Shown in pieces: positions 43,509 through 52,073 of a DNA stretch of 64,000 bases. The position numbers and the translations under genes are program-made. The notes under the pieces were generated by a model, which saw only the letters and a list, made by a program, of their open reading frames with translations, made no database searches and was not told the DNA's origin. Each line of letters opens with the position of its first letter. Positions within the stretch are counted from its first letter, which is position 1. This stretch comes from an uncultured Clostridia bacterium. Lineage in GTDB: Bacteria; Bacillota; Clostridia; Christensenellales; Borkfalkiaceae. The stretch is taken from contig CALVUR010000001.1 in assembly GCA_944363645.1 (NCBI GenBank), forward strand, positions 359,844 through 423,843, given 5' to 3'.

Positions 43509-44774
43509 TTAGGCAAGTTTTGTATTTTTGGTGTATGCTTTACCACGCCCAACGCTTAAATTATCCGTTTTGCGGTTTCTTAGTTCTGTTACCGGATGGG
43601 GCGCAACTTCGTATCGTAAGTCCTGACCGTTTGACTTTATATACTTTTCAATCACCTTATGGCTTGGGTTGTTTTCACCACTTGCGACAAACATCTTTTG
43701 ATATTTAAAATAGTTTGCATTTTGGTTTAAATCATTTACATCCAAATACCCTTCCTTTTGAGCGGTTAAGTTGCAATCTTTCAAAACATTTCTTATATAC
43801 CGCTTGTTTTCGCCAAACTTGATAAGTTCTGGGAAAGTTCCGTTTTCAATGACTTCACACCAACTTTTGCCTTCATACTTTAACAGCAGTTCACTTGCCT
43901 CGTGAAGGTGCGCAACTTCTTGCTCGAAAATGCGCTCATAAAGGGCTTTGATTTCCTTATCCGTTTCATCATTATATAAAGAATAGTAAACGTAACATTC
44001 GGTGTATTCGTGCATGAGATTGCACATCAAATTTGTCATGTCAGGGTCTTTTAAACTTTCATAGCCCGATACGTGCTGTTCTTCGATAAGGGCGATTTCG
44101 CTAAACATTTTTCTTCCCATGTCGTTTGGGTAAAAGTTGCCAACATTCATGTAATAGTTCATTGTTTGCTGTTCTGCCGCAATGATAATCGATATATCTA
44201 AATTTGTCATCAAATCATTTTTGGTTGAGTTTGTGGCAAACCGTATATCGTCATCGGGGTGGCGGAATTCCGCAACGGTTGGACGTCCGGGCATGACTTC
44301 GGTATAATCGCCAAGATAGGTTTCAAAATGCTTGCCTTGATCCATTTCAAGTAGGTCGCTAAACCTATACAAATGGTCAAAGTCCTCAAGTAAGGCAAAA
44401 TCAAGTTGCTGTTTCACCTGATAATTTTTTGCACGCTTTGCCATGATTGCAGTTAAGTCTACCGCAAGTTGCTCATAACTTAAAGTTGTTTCTAACAAGG
44501 TTTCGTCTTTAGGCTTTAAGGATGCAAGCATTTTGTGTTGAAGTTGTTCACCACGACGAACAAAAGCGAGCCTACGACGAATATCATTATTGTAAGTTTG
44601 ACGGGCAATGCGGTGGCTGTTTAAGTTTGCTTCAAATTCAGTCCCTTGCGCCAAAATAAGCCTTACCCTTGTATAGGGGCTGACTTCGTGCTTATCATAA
44701 GGCTTTAAAAAAAGTTTGTTAAGTGGGACAATGGTTGATTCTAACTTTTTTGGTTTAAGTTCAAATGGGTTCAT
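43509..44774 (-). CDS. Ferritin-like diiron protein of unknown role
   Basis: A 421-residue, mostly helical protein. Four-helix ferritin-like metal motifs are suggested by SIIIAAEQQTMNYYM, FSEIALIEEQHVSGYESL and YERIFEQEVAHLHEASELL (the E..H pattern), with YTECYVYYSLY before the last. The N- and C-terminal parts match nothing I recognise. Rubrerythrin or oxygen-defence roles are possible in an anaerobe. The ribosome binding site is AAAGGAG. Confidence 0.55.
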   Translation of the reverse strand: MNPFELKPKKLESTIVPLNKLFLKPYDKHEVSPYTRVRLILAQGTEFEANLNSHRIARQTYNNDIRRRLAFVRRGEQLQHKMLASLKPKDETLLETTLSYEQLAVDLTAIMAKRAKNYQVKQQLDFALLEDFDHLYRFSDLLEMDQGKHFETYLGDYTEVMPGRPTVAEFRHPDDDIRFATNSTKNDLMTNLDISIIIAAEQQTMNYYMNVGNFYPNDMGRKMFSEIALIEEQHVSGYESLKDPDMTNLMCNLMHEYTECYVYYSLYNDETDKEIKALYERIFEQEVAHLHEASELLLKYEGKSWCEVIENGTFPELIKFGENKRYIRNVLKDCNLTAQKEGYLDVNDLNQNANYFKYQKMFVASGENNPSHKVIEKYIKSNGQDLRYEVAPHPVTELRNRKTDNLSVGRGKAYTKNTKLA

Positions 44775-44853
44775 AATACTCCTTTAAGGCGAATTGCCAA
44801 TTAAATACTTGCCAAATAACACTTTTTTTATACTTTTTTAAGTAAAATTTTCT

Positions 44854-44890
44854 AAAAAGTCCGCCTATAGGTCGATTATCGCCACTTTTT
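44854..44890 (+). repeat. Dispersed palindromic element, copy 12
   Basis: AAAAAGTCCGCC, variant core CTATAGGTCGATTATC, GCCACTTTTT. It lies between the ferritin-like and DeoC-like genes, 75 bp from copy 13. Confidence 0.82.
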
Positions 44891-44964
44891 TGTAAATTTT
44901 AAGGTGAAAATTTATATACTTTTCACCACATTTAAATTTTACTAATAAATTAACTTAAAAATAT

Positions 44965-45001
44965 AAAAAAGTCCGCCTATAAGCCCGTTATCAATCATTT
45001 T
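44965..45001 (+). repeat. Dispersed palindromic element, copy 13
   Basis: AAAAAAGTCCGCC and core CTATAAGCCCGTTATC with a diverged right arm (AATCATTTT). The DeoC-like gene ends within it: TGA at 44991-44993 uses the T and GA next to the core TTATC. Confidence 0.75.
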
Positions 45002-45902
45002 GAGTGCCTAAAACCTTGCTTATATCCTTTAAAGCATTTATTAAATTTGGCGAAGAAAAAGACGTTGCGCCCCACTTAAAACTTGACAAAACATCTTGCG
45101 CCGTTGGGGATAAAACACCAATTTCTAAATTGATATTTGAAAGATTAAAAGTATCGCCAATCAAAAAATCGTAACTGCCTTTGCTTAAAATAAAGGTTGA
45201 AGTTTTAATAAGTTGCACGCCAGATTTTTTTGCAATTTGTAAAATTTCACCAACTTCATCTAAAGTTAAAATATCAAAATCAACCACCATAATAAGTTGA
45301 ATTTTGCCAGCCTTTTTTCTCAACCTTTTCCATTCACGCACAATTTGTTGTTGCCTTTTAAAATATAAATCGCTTATATCAAAACAAAGTTCAATGCCGT
45401 CAGCACCAAGTTTTGCAAATTTAGATACAACTTTTAATTTATTTTTTAAAAGCCCATAGCCAAAGGGGTAATTGCAACATACCCTTATCCTAATATCGCC
45501 ACCACTCACTGCCTTTTTACAATCTAAAAACAAACTTTCACTTACGGTAATAGATTGTATGCCATAGTTTATTGCGTTTTTAATGTAAGAAGAAAATTGA
45601 CTTTGTCTAATTTTATTATCCAACAAACTTAAATTTGTACGCTTAAATAATTTTACCGCTTTATAAGAATTGAATTCGCTTAAAAGTTTTTCTTCACTGA
45701 CGCCAAAAATTTTTGCAGTTTCATTAAATGAGGGCGCATCCGTATCAACTACTACATCATCATTTTCTTTATTTAAAACATTTGTATTTTCATTATTTGA
45801 ACTTTCTTTTGCATCAGTAATTTTATTATCTAAATTTTCATTTGTTTTAACTAAATCATTTTCCTTTTCGCATTTAGTGCAATTATCATTTTTAAATACC
45901 AT
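44991..45902 (-). CDS. DeoC-like aldolase homologue with a divergent active site
   Basis: A 303-residue protein. A polar Asn/Glu/Lys-rich leader of about 60 residues precedes a region that follows deoxyribose-phosphate aldolase: VCCNYPFGYGL, KLGADGIELCFD, then LIKTSTF, which holds the Schiff-base Lys. The second catalytic Lys (KASGG region) and the Asp of EIDMVI are not present (LEIGVLSPTA and GIELCF). It may be a pseudoenzyme or act on another substrate. The start at 45902 has AGGGGG; the frame extends a few codons upstream. Confidence 0.6.
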   Translation of the reverse strand: MVFKNDNCTKCEKENDLVKTNENLDNKITDAKESSNNENTNVLNKENDDVVVDTDAPSFNETAKIFGVSEEKLLSEFNSYKAVKLFKRTNLSLLDNKIRQSQFSSYIKNAINYGIQSITVSESLFLDCKKAVSGGDIRIRVCCNYPFGYGLLKNKLKVVSKFAKLGADGIELCFDISDLYFKRQQQIVREWKRLRKKAGKIQLIMVVDFDILTLDEVGEILQIAKKSGVQLIKTSTFILSKGSYDFLIGDTFNLSNINLEIGVLSPTAQDVLSSFKWGATSFSSPNLINALKDISKVLGTQND

Positions 45903-45921
45903 TATTCCCCCTAAAACAGCC

Positions 45922-45949
45922 AAAAAACCGACCTATAGCCCGACTTTTT
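45922..45949 (+). repeat. Degenerate palindromic element, copy 14
   Basis: AAAAAACCGACCTATAGCCC followed by GACTTTTT; the TTATC half of the core is missing. It lies just upstream of the DeoC-like start. Confidence 0.5.
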
Positions 45950-46068
45950 GACATTTTAACAAAAAAAATTATATGTAAAATTTATGACAAACAAAAACCT
46001 AAAAATGCAAAAATTAACAAAATTTTATTTAACTAAAATGTTAAACTTAAATAAAAAGCGAGGTATAT

Positions 46069-46329
46069 ATGAGCGAAGCAGGTTTAGGTGTAATAACAGT
46101 ACTTATTTTACTTGTAATTTGTACAATTTTGAGTTTTTTTGCCCTTATATTAAAAGACAGATATCTACAAACAAAAAGGGTGCAAAAACCACAAAAAAGC
46201 CAGCAGAAAGTTTATTTTATTGAGCCAGCAAAGAAAAAGCGCAAGCCCAAAAATAAAAACTTAACTATACCGATAAATGCAACCATTTTAAAAGAAGAAG
46301 ATTTAAAGAAACTTTTACAGAAAAAGTAG
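46069..46329 (+). CDS. Small single-pass membrane protein
   Basis: An 86-residue protein with one membrane helix (about residues 8-27) and a long basic tail (KKKRKPKNKN). The start ATG is preceded by GAGG. A hairpin terminator follows. The family is not recognisable to me, and a short protein of this make-up could be a regulator or a structural peptide. Confidence 0.55.
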   Translation: MSEAGLGVITVLILLVICTILSFFALILKDRYLQTKRVQKPQKSQQKVYFIEPAKKKRKPKNKNLTIPINATILKEEDLKKLLQKK

Positions 46330-46379
46330 ATACATACCCTTATCTTATGGGCTTATTTTATACTTTTTACCTTATTTTT

Positions 46380-46411
46380 GCGTGCAAAAATCTTTTTTGC
46401 ACGCTTTTTTC
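46380..46411 (+). terminator. Terminator after the small membrane protein
   Basis: GCGTGCAAAAA and TTTTTGCACGC form an 11-bp stem with a three-base loop, then TTTTTT. Confidence 0.85.
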
Positions 46412-46431
46412 TTTATTTTTTGTAAATTTTA

Positions 46432-46466
46432 AACACATATCCCTAAAAGACGGGGGTATGTGTTTA
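46432..46466. other. Unassigned hairpin between convergent genes
   Basis: AAACACATATCCC and GGGGGTATGTGTTT form a stem with one mismatch around TAAAAGAC. It lacks a T-run on the plus side and sits between two terminators. Confidence 0.45.
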
Positions 46467-46520
46467 GTTTTTTGCCCTTACCCCCCCTATTATTTACCCA
46501 GAAAAAAACAAAGCAAAATA

Positions 46521-46552
46521 AAAAAACGCACATTAAAAATATGCGTTTTTTT
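46521..46552 (-). terminator. Terminator of rsfS
   Basis: AAAAAACGCA and TGCGTTTTTT form a 10-bp stem; A and T runs on both sides make it usable in both directions. Confidence 0.8.
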
Positions 46553-46596
46553 GCGGTAAAAAATACCAAGATTATTTAATTTTAAATTTAAAAAAA

Positions 46597-46953
46597 TTAT
46601 TCTTCGTCGATATATTTTTCGCCTTCGCCCCACAATCTTTCTAAGTGGTAGAAAAGTCTTTGTTCGTCATCGAAGATGTGGACGATAACTTCGCCGAAGT
46701 CCAAACAAGCCCATCTGCCTTCTTGAACGCCTTCACGACGGCGAACATCAAGTAAAAATTTTTTGCTACAAAATTCTTCCAAATTGTCGCAAAGAGCGTG
46801 AACTTGAGTTGTTGACCTACCGCTGGCGATTATGAAATAGTCGGCAATGATTGTTTTATCGGCAACATAAATTTTTACTATGTCTTGTGCCTTTTTGTCT
46901 GACAAAAACTTGCAAATGGCTTCGGCAAGTTTTAATGATTCATTAGTTTCCAT
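46597..46953 (-). CDS. rsfS: Ribosome silencing factor RsfS
   Basis: A 118-residue RsfS/YbeB/Iojap protein, normal length for the family. Typical motifs are ADYFIIASGRSTTQVHAL and EGVQEGRWACLDFGEVIVHIF. It binds ribosomal protein uL14 and keeps the subunits apart in slow growth. It follows nadD-yqeK by 18 bp, as in many Firmicutes. The ribosome binding site is CTGGAGA. Confidence 0.95.
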   Translation of the reverse strand: METNESLKLAEAICKFLSDKKAQDIVKIYVADKTIIADYFIIASGRSTTQVHALCDNLEEFCSKKFLLDVRRREGVQEGRWACLDFGEVIVHIFDDEQRLFYHLERLWGEGEKYIDEE

Positions 46954-46970
46954 AAAATATCTCCAGAAAG

Positions 46971-48116
46971 TTAATTTTTGGTGTTACCATTTTCATTTAC
47001 ATAATAATTATAACACTCTTTTGTCAAATAGTAAATAGGTTGACCTTGTTTTGTAAGGTAATTTAAAAGCCGTTTAACCGAAAGACTGAAGCCGGCATCA
47101 AAATCTTTATCGACAGCCTCACGAAGAATTGGGGCTTCGTCATAAGTTCTGCCAACTTCAAGTAGGTCGGCAGTAAACACAATTTTTTCTAAACGGCTCA
47201 TGTTGCTTCTACCCGTTGTGTGGTAACGTATGGCATTTAAAATGTCTATATCAGTTACCCCTAAAACATGCTCTGCAACATATGCGCCCAAGTATTGGTG
47301 AATAACGGGCTTTGGGACGTCTAAAGGAAGGGTAAATGACGGGAAGTCATTTTTATCCATATATTTTGCGACGTCGTGAAGCATTGCGGCAAGTACCGCC
47401 TTATTTTCGTCTTCACCGAGTTTTTTTGCGTAGGCTTTTGCTAAGTCCATAACGCCCAAAGTGTGCGTTAATCGACTTATAGACAGACTTTTTTTGACAA
47501 ACTCTGCTTTTTCGCAAAAATACAAATTGTTAGATTTTATATAATCGATTACGTTTTGATAAAGAAATTCTTTTGCGTCAAGCCCTAATGTGAGCATGTG
47601 GCGAACGTGCGTTGACGAAACCATTTTGCCACTAAAGTTTGCAAAAACCAAACTGTTTAAACGGTCCGGAAGGGCATTTAAAAACACTTGTTTTGCCCTT
47701 TCCATACTTTCGCCATCACGCCCAAAAACATAGAGTTTTGCCATGTTTAAAATGGCTTTAGGCTCTTTCCACGTGGGGAAGTTTTCAAGCATATCGGTAC
47801 CCATTAAAAAGTAAATTTGGGCGTCTTTATAAAGGCTTTTAAAATGCTCTATCGTTAGGTATGTATAACTTTTTCCAGCCGAATTAAGTTCAAAATCGCT
47901 TACCGTAATTTGCGGTACGTCAACATTAGAAAGGGCAAGTTTTACCATTTCAAGCCGATACTCACCACTTATTGGTTGGACTTTTTTGTGTGGTGGAATT
48001 TTTGCCGGTACGATAAAAAGCCTATCCAAATTTAAACTTTTAACGGCGTTTACGCATAAATTTATATGTTCGATGTGTGGCGGATCAAACGAACCGCCGT
48101 AAATACCAATTTTCAT
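46971..48116 (-). CDS. nadD: Fusion of nicotinate-nucleotide adenylyltransferase and YqeK-type HD hydrolase
   Basis: A 381-residue two-domain protein. Residues 1-190 are NadD (GIYGGSFDPPHIEHINL, then SSTHVRHML) for NaMN adenylation in NAD synthesis. Residues about 205-375 are a YqeK-type HD hydrolase (RLTHTLGV, LLHDVAK-type AAMLHDVAKYM), a family that cleaves Ap4A. In Bacillus these are separate adjacent genes. The mRNA is probably leaderless: TTGTAA, a 17-bp spacer and TAAAAT end six bases before the ATG. Confidence 0.9.
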   Translation of the reverse strand: MKIGIYGGSFDPPHIEHINLCVNAVKSLNLDRLFIVPAKIPPHKKVQPISGEYRLEMVKLALSNVDVPQITVSDFELNSAGKSYTYLTIEHFKSLYKDAQIYFLMGTDMLENFPTWKEPKAILNMAKLYVFGRDGESMERAKQVFLNALPDRLNSLVFANFSGKMVSSTHVRHMLTLGLDAKEFLYQNVIDYIKSNNLYFCEKAEFVKKSLSISRLTHTLGVMDLAKAYAKKLGEDENKAVLAAMLHDVAKYMDKNDFPSFTLPLDVPKPVIHQYLGAYVAEHVLGVTDIDILNAIRYHTTGRSNMSRLEKIVFTADLLEVGRTYDEAPILREAVDKDFDAGFSLSVKRLLNYLTKQGQPIYYLTKECYNYYVNENGNTKN

Positions 48117-48204
48117 AACAATATTTTAACACATTTATCCTTTAATTACAAGAATAATTTTAGTATAAACTGTCAATAATTTAACTAAAAAAGAAGAGAT
48201 TATA

Positions 48205-49014
48205 ATGAAGTCAATCAGTTTATCGCTTGCACTAAACAGCCTTATAAGTTTTGTAATTATTTTTACCCTTACCCTTTTGATTTTGTCCTTTTTAAAGGTG
48301 CAACTTTGGGTGCTTTTTTTCTTTACCCTGTTTATAAGTTTGCCTATAACCATATTTATATTTTTACGGCTTAAAAACAAAGAACAAAAAAGGAATTTAA
48401 TTGTTAAATCGAAACAGCAAAACGATGGTTTAATTTTAACCTTAAACACCCTAAAAAAGGATCAAATTACACAAATTTTTTGTAATCTTTTTACCGCCCT
48501 TAAAGTAAATTTTACAGAAAAAAGTGGCTATTTTTTAGTAAACAACACCGCCCTTTACCCCGCATTTTTTATCGAGCCTTTAAGCGTAAACGAAGTAAAA
48601 TTTATCCTGAACAATTCGCCTTTTTCTGGTCAAAAACACATAATAATTTCAAACGCCTTTAAGGAAAATGTAAGGCTTTTTTGTGAGCAATTTAACCTTT
48701 TAACTATGCCCACAAGTTGCGTTTTAGACCTACTTTTAAAGCATCAACTGATATCGCCAACTACCTTAAAAAAGACAAAAAAGCAAAGGCTTATAACAGC
48801 ACTTTTTAAGCGTTTAAACGGCAAGCGGTTTATTTTGTATGGGGTGATGCTTTTACTATTAAGTTTGATCGTTTTTTACCCTATTTATTATATTGTAAGC
48901 GGTATGATTTTTGTCGTTTTCGGGCTTATAGCCCTACTTTTTGGAAAAAAGGAACAATTTTTAAATAACTTTTGCGACCTTTTAACAGCCCTAAATATTG
49001 ACGAAAAAAAGTAA
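48205..49014 (+). CDS. Membrane protein of unknown function
   Basis: A 269-residue protein with two hydrophobic segments near the N-terminus (about 10-30 and 35-53), a soluble middle (about 55-200) and two more near the C-terminus (about 210-245). The middle resembles no catalytic family I can name. It is divergent from nadD. The codons for VVFGLIALLFGK (about residues 238-249) partly match the palindromic element. Confidence 0.55.
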   Translation: MKSISLSLALNSLISFVIIFTLTLLILSFLKVQLWVLFFFTLFISLPITIFIFLRLKNKEQKRNLIVKSKQQNDGLILTLNTLKKDQITQIFCNLFTALKVNFTEKSGYFLVNNTALYPAFFIEPLSVNEVKFILNNSPFSGQKHIIISNAFKENVRLFCEQFNLLTMPTSCVLDLLLKHQLISPTTLKKTKKQRLITALFKRLNGKRFILYGVMLLLLSLIVFYPIYYIVSGMIFVVFGLIALLFGKKEQFLNNFCDLLTALNIDEKK

Positions 49015-49022
49015 AAAAAGCA

Positions 49023-49061
49023 CAAAAAAATTCAGCCAAAAAACTTGGCTGAACTTTTTTT
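49023..49061. terminator. Bidirectional terminator
   Basis: TTCAGCCAA and TTGGCTGAA form a 9-bp stem with an AAAAAC loop and T-runs on both strands. It serves both the gene ending at 49014 and the LRR gene ending at 49070. Confidence 0.85.
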
Positions 49062-49069
49062 ATTTTAAA

Positions 49070-50233
49070 TTATACATCGTAATCAAAGTCGAAAAGATAA
49101 TTATTTACATAGTTAACAACGTTTTCTTTTTTAACATTGCAACCTGTGAAAACAAGGCTACCGTAAGAAATGTTTGTTGCGTCAACCGGTAATGTAACTT
49201 TTGTAACATTTTCACAACCAGAGAATGCGCCGTCGCCAACGGTTGCAGTGGTTAAACCGAGTAAACTAACTTCTTCTAAAGCGGTGCAGTTAGCGAATGC
49301 TTGTGCGCCGATATAGGTTAAGTTTGCGCTTGCTGTATAAACGCCACCAGATACGCTGTAGAATAATTGGGTGCAACCTGAGAATGCGCTGTCGCCAATA
49401 TAGGTTAAACTTGTTGCATCAGCGAAGTTAGGATTTACAAGTGAGGTACAACCTGAGAAAGCGTTGTCGCCGATTTTTGTAACGTTTGCGCCGATAGCAA
49501 ATTTATAAAGTGAAGAGCAGTTAGCGAATGCGTATGCGCCGTATTCTAAAACTGTTTCTGGTAAAACGATTTCTTCAACGTTTGTAAAGCCATTGAAAGC
49601 GTATTCGCCAACGGTATCACCTGTTAAAACGATTGTTTTTAAACTGTTAGGAATATAATATGTTGCTGAGCCAGAAGCGTTATATTTAACAGTTGAACTT
49701 GTTGCGTTTGTAACTTCTTGAGTACCGAAAAGATAACCTAATGTCTTTTTAGCGTTTACGTTGCCATCTTTTTTGTTGCCAACGAAGTTAACGGTAAGTT
49801 TTTCTAAGTTGGTGCAACCTGCTAAACAAGCACTGCCGATAGTTTCAATGTTTTCAGGGATAACAACTTCTTTAATGAATAACATGTTAGCAAAAGCACT
49901 TTCATCAATTTCTTTAACGGGATAACTACCTATAACCTGACCGTTGCGTTTATATTCAACGTTGCCGGATGGGATTTCGATTTTAGAAACTGCTTGAACT
50001 TTTTCGTCTGAGAAGTTTTGTTGTGAAACGAGTTCGTTTACTTCGTCAGAAACGTTGTAACCTGTAACAACCAAGTAACTTTCTTCTTCGGTTGCGCCAC
50101 TTACCAATTCGTAAGTAAAGCCAGGATCTTTTTGTGCTGATGTGGTAGTTTGGTTATCGTTACAAGCGGTAAGCACTGAAAGACAACCAACTAAAAGTGT
50201 TAAACATAATGCAAAAGTTAATAATTTTTTCAT
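49070..50233 (-). CDS. Leucine-rich-repeat lipoprotein (BspA-like)
   Basis: A 387-residue lipoprotein (lipobox LTAC, Cys24) with at least six BspA-type repeats of about 23 residues, such as VTKIGDNAFSGCTSLVNPNF and LTYIGAQAFANCTALEEV. Such proteins mediate adhesion or host contact. The 11895-12643 gene is a broken relative. It has its own SigA promoter (TTGACA, 17 bp, TAAAAT) and a terminator. Confidence 0.82.
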   Translation of the reverse strand: MKKLLTFALCLTLLVGCLSVLTACNDNQTTTSAQKDPGFTYELVSGATEEESYLVVTGYNVSDEVNELVSQQNFSDEKVQAVSKIEIPSGNVEYKRNGQVIGSYPVKEIDESAFANMLFIKEVVIPENIETIGSACLAGCTNLEKLTVNFVGNKKDGNVNAKKTLGYLFGTQEVTNATSSTVKYNASGSATYYIPNSLKTIVLTGDTVGEYAFNGFTNVEEIVLPETVLEYGAYAFANCSSLYKFAIGANVTKIGDNAFSGCTSLVNPNFADATSLTYIGDSAFSGCTQLFYSVSGGVYTASANLTYIGAQAFANCTALEEVSLLGLTTATVGDGAFSGCENVTKVTLPVDATNISYGSLVFTGCNVKKENVVNYVNNYLFDFDYDV

Positions 50234-50290
50234 GATTACTCCATTTAAAATGTGAAAAGTTGCTTTTTAAGCAAGTTAAATGCTTTTAGT

Positions 50291-50319
50291 ATTTTATCAT
50301 TTTATGTTTACTTTGTCAA
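50291..50319 (-). promoter_or_regulatory. Promoter of the LRR lipoprotein gene
   Basis: TTGACA (50314-50319), a 17-bp spacer and TAAAAT (50291-50296) on the minus strand, with a leader of about 50 bases. Confidence 0.65.
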
Positions 50320-50428
50320 TAATATTTACCCTAATTATAATATAAAATAATCATATATAATTTTTTGGGCGTAATTTTTTGAGTGTGGAAAAAAATTATT
50401 GCAAAAATAACATTTTAACATGGGTGCG

Positions 50429-51880
50429 TTACATAAGTAACATACCAAGTACTGCCGATATCAAAATTAAAATGATTGGTGAAATTTTCTTTTTAAGTAA
50501 GCGTTTACCTAAAATTGAGATAGTTGCGACTATTGCGGTAATAATTATTGCCATATAACTAAAACCTTCGACCGACAAATTAGCAATGTTAGGAAGAACG
50601 TTTTCAACGGCGAGCATAATACCTGTTTCAAAAATCATACCGCAAATAACCGGTTTCATCCCAGACAACGCACAGCGGACGCCGTCGTATTTTAAAAAGT
50701 TGGATAACAAACTTACGATAATTAAAATGATGATAACAGACGGTGTAATTACGCCGATTGTAGCCATAATTGAACCAAACAAGCCACCTTGTGTACTGCC
50801 TACATATGTTGCCATGTTGATAGCAATAGGACCGGGCGTTGATTCAGCAACAGCCAAAAAGTTTGTAAATTCTGCTTCCGTTATCCAATTTCTTTCGACC
50901 GTTTCTTCTATCATAAGGGGTAACATACCATACCCACCGCCAAACGAGAAAAGCCCGATTTTTAAAAATGCGGTAAATAGTTCGCTAACCTTTAAAAAGT
51001 AAGCGTACCCTGATGATTGCGAAAGATTTTTGATTGCTTCTTCATTAAAGATTTTATAAATTCCGCCAAAAAATAGCAATGTAAAGATTACTAAACCAAC
51101 AACTATGCTTGGAATTAAAGCCTTTAAAACTCGATTGCGAACACCTTTTTTGAGTTTAACTTCGCCGTTTTCTTGACTTTCAACACTTGAAATAACTTTA
51201 GTTTCAGCGTTTTCTTTTTCATCAACCGCCATAGGAGCATTGTCGCAAACTTGAGTATTTTCTTCACTTAAATTTTCAGCATTTTGCTCTAAATGTCCGC
51301 CTATAGACCCGTTATCGACCTTTTTCTTAGGACGGTAATAAATTGCAATGCCCATAATCGCACCGAAAATTACGAAGTAAATTGTGGAAATACTAAAGTC
51401 CACAAAGTTAAACACAACAAGTGCGATAAAACTTATGGAAAGCAAAATAAGTGAAGGTATATTTTTTTTAACGTTTTTCAAAAGTTTTACGCCGGCAGAG
51501 ATAATTAAAAGTGCAACACAGCACTGGATGCCAGCAAAGGCTTTTTGAACGAGTTCGTATTCCAAAATTTTTGAGAAAAATAATGAAATAAGATAGATAA
51601 TAATAAGCGAAGGAAGTGTAACACCAATGCTTGCGAAGATAGAGCCCATCACCCCTGCTTTGCGGTAACCGATATATGTTGCGCTGTTTATTGCGATAGG
51701 ACCTGGTGTTGATTCTGCAATAGCGACCAAGTCTGAAAATTCCTCTTGATCAATGTATTTTTTCTTTTCAACCACTTCGTGCGAGATGACTGAAATCATT
51801 GCGTAACCGCCACCAAAAGTGAAAAGCCCTATTTTAAAGAAAATTAAAAATAAATTAAGACAATCTTTAAGTTTTTTCAT
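50429..51880 (-). CDS. chrA: Chromate transporter (ChrA), two-domain form
   Basis: A 483-residue membrane protein with two tandem CHR domains. Each starts with the FKIGLFSFGGGYGML motif and holds AESTPGPIAINxATYxG. The linker (about residues 185-250) is polar, Lys/Glu/Asn-rich and unlike either domain. Two CHR halves are usually separate genes in Bacillota, so this is a fusion. It exports chromate or an unknown oxyanion. The start at 51880 lies 9 bases after the -10 box; the track frame extends 24 codons upstream without a ribosome binding site. Confidence 0.85.
   Translation of the reverse strand: MKKLKDCLNLFLIFFKIGLFTFGGGYAMISVISHEVVEKKKYIDQEEFSDLVAIAESTPGPIAINSATYIGYRKAGVMGSIFASIGVTLPSLIIIYLISLFFSKILEYELVQKAFAGIQCCVALLIISAGVKLLKNVKKNIPSLILLSISFIALVVFNFVDFSISTIYFVIFGAIMGIAIYYRPKKKVDNGSIGGHLEQNAENLSEENTQVCDNAPMAVDEKENAETKVISSVESQENGEVKLKKGVRNRVLKALIPSIVVGLVIFTLLFFGGIYKIFNEEAIKNLSQSSGYAYFLKVSELFTAFLKIGLFSFGGGYGMLPLMIEETVERNWITEAEFTNFLAVAESTPGPIAINMATYVGSTQGGLFGSIMATIGVITPSVIIILIIVSLLSNFLKYDGVRCALSGMKPVICGMIFETGIMLAVENVLPNIANLSVEGFSYMAIIITAIVATISILGKRLLKKKISPIILILISAVLGMLLM
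51291..51326 (+). repeat. Palindromic element sequence in the chrA linker
   Basis: AAATGTCCGCC, core CTATAGACCCGTTATC, then GACCTTTTTC. Only three or four bases off the consensus. It encodes KKVDNGSIGGH, the start of the polar linker between the two CHR domains, in frame. Confidence 0.72.
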
Positions 51881-51889
51881 AATACCTAA

Positions 51890-51918
51890 AATATAGTATA
51901 CTTTGTATAAAATGTCAA
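51890..51918 (-). promoter_or_regulatory. Promoter of chrA
   Basis: TTGACA (51913-51918), a 17-bp spacer and TATATT (51890-51895) on the minus strand. Transcription should start two to three bases before the ATG at 51880. Confidence 0.65.
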
Positions 51919-52036
51919 GTTTTAATATAATATTATTAAAAATTTTTCGCATTTTAAATTTTAACTATTTTTTTGTATCGCTTTATCACAACAAATTTTT
52001 AGCATAAAACAAGACACTTTTTACCATAAATTTGGT

Positions 52037-52073
52037 AAAAAGTGCCCCTATAAGCCCGTTATCGCACTTTTTT
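52037..52073 (+). repeat. Dispersed palindromic element, copy 15, overlapping spoIVFB
   Basis: AAAAAGTGCCCC, core CTATAAGCCCGTTATC, GCACTTTTTT. The spoIVFB frame reads through the T-rich arm on its own strand: the last codons and the TAA stop (52059-52061) are element sequence. Confidence 0.82.

Noticed and set aside
47466..47497. Palindromic element in the YqeK domain (codons of SLSISRLTHTLGV)
   Set aside because: The match is partial and the protein motif RLTHTLGV is conserved in the family, so codon coincidence is likely.
48919..48943. Palindromic element in the membrane protein gene at 48205
   Set aside because: Only half of the core and one arm match; treated as possible but not listed as a copy.
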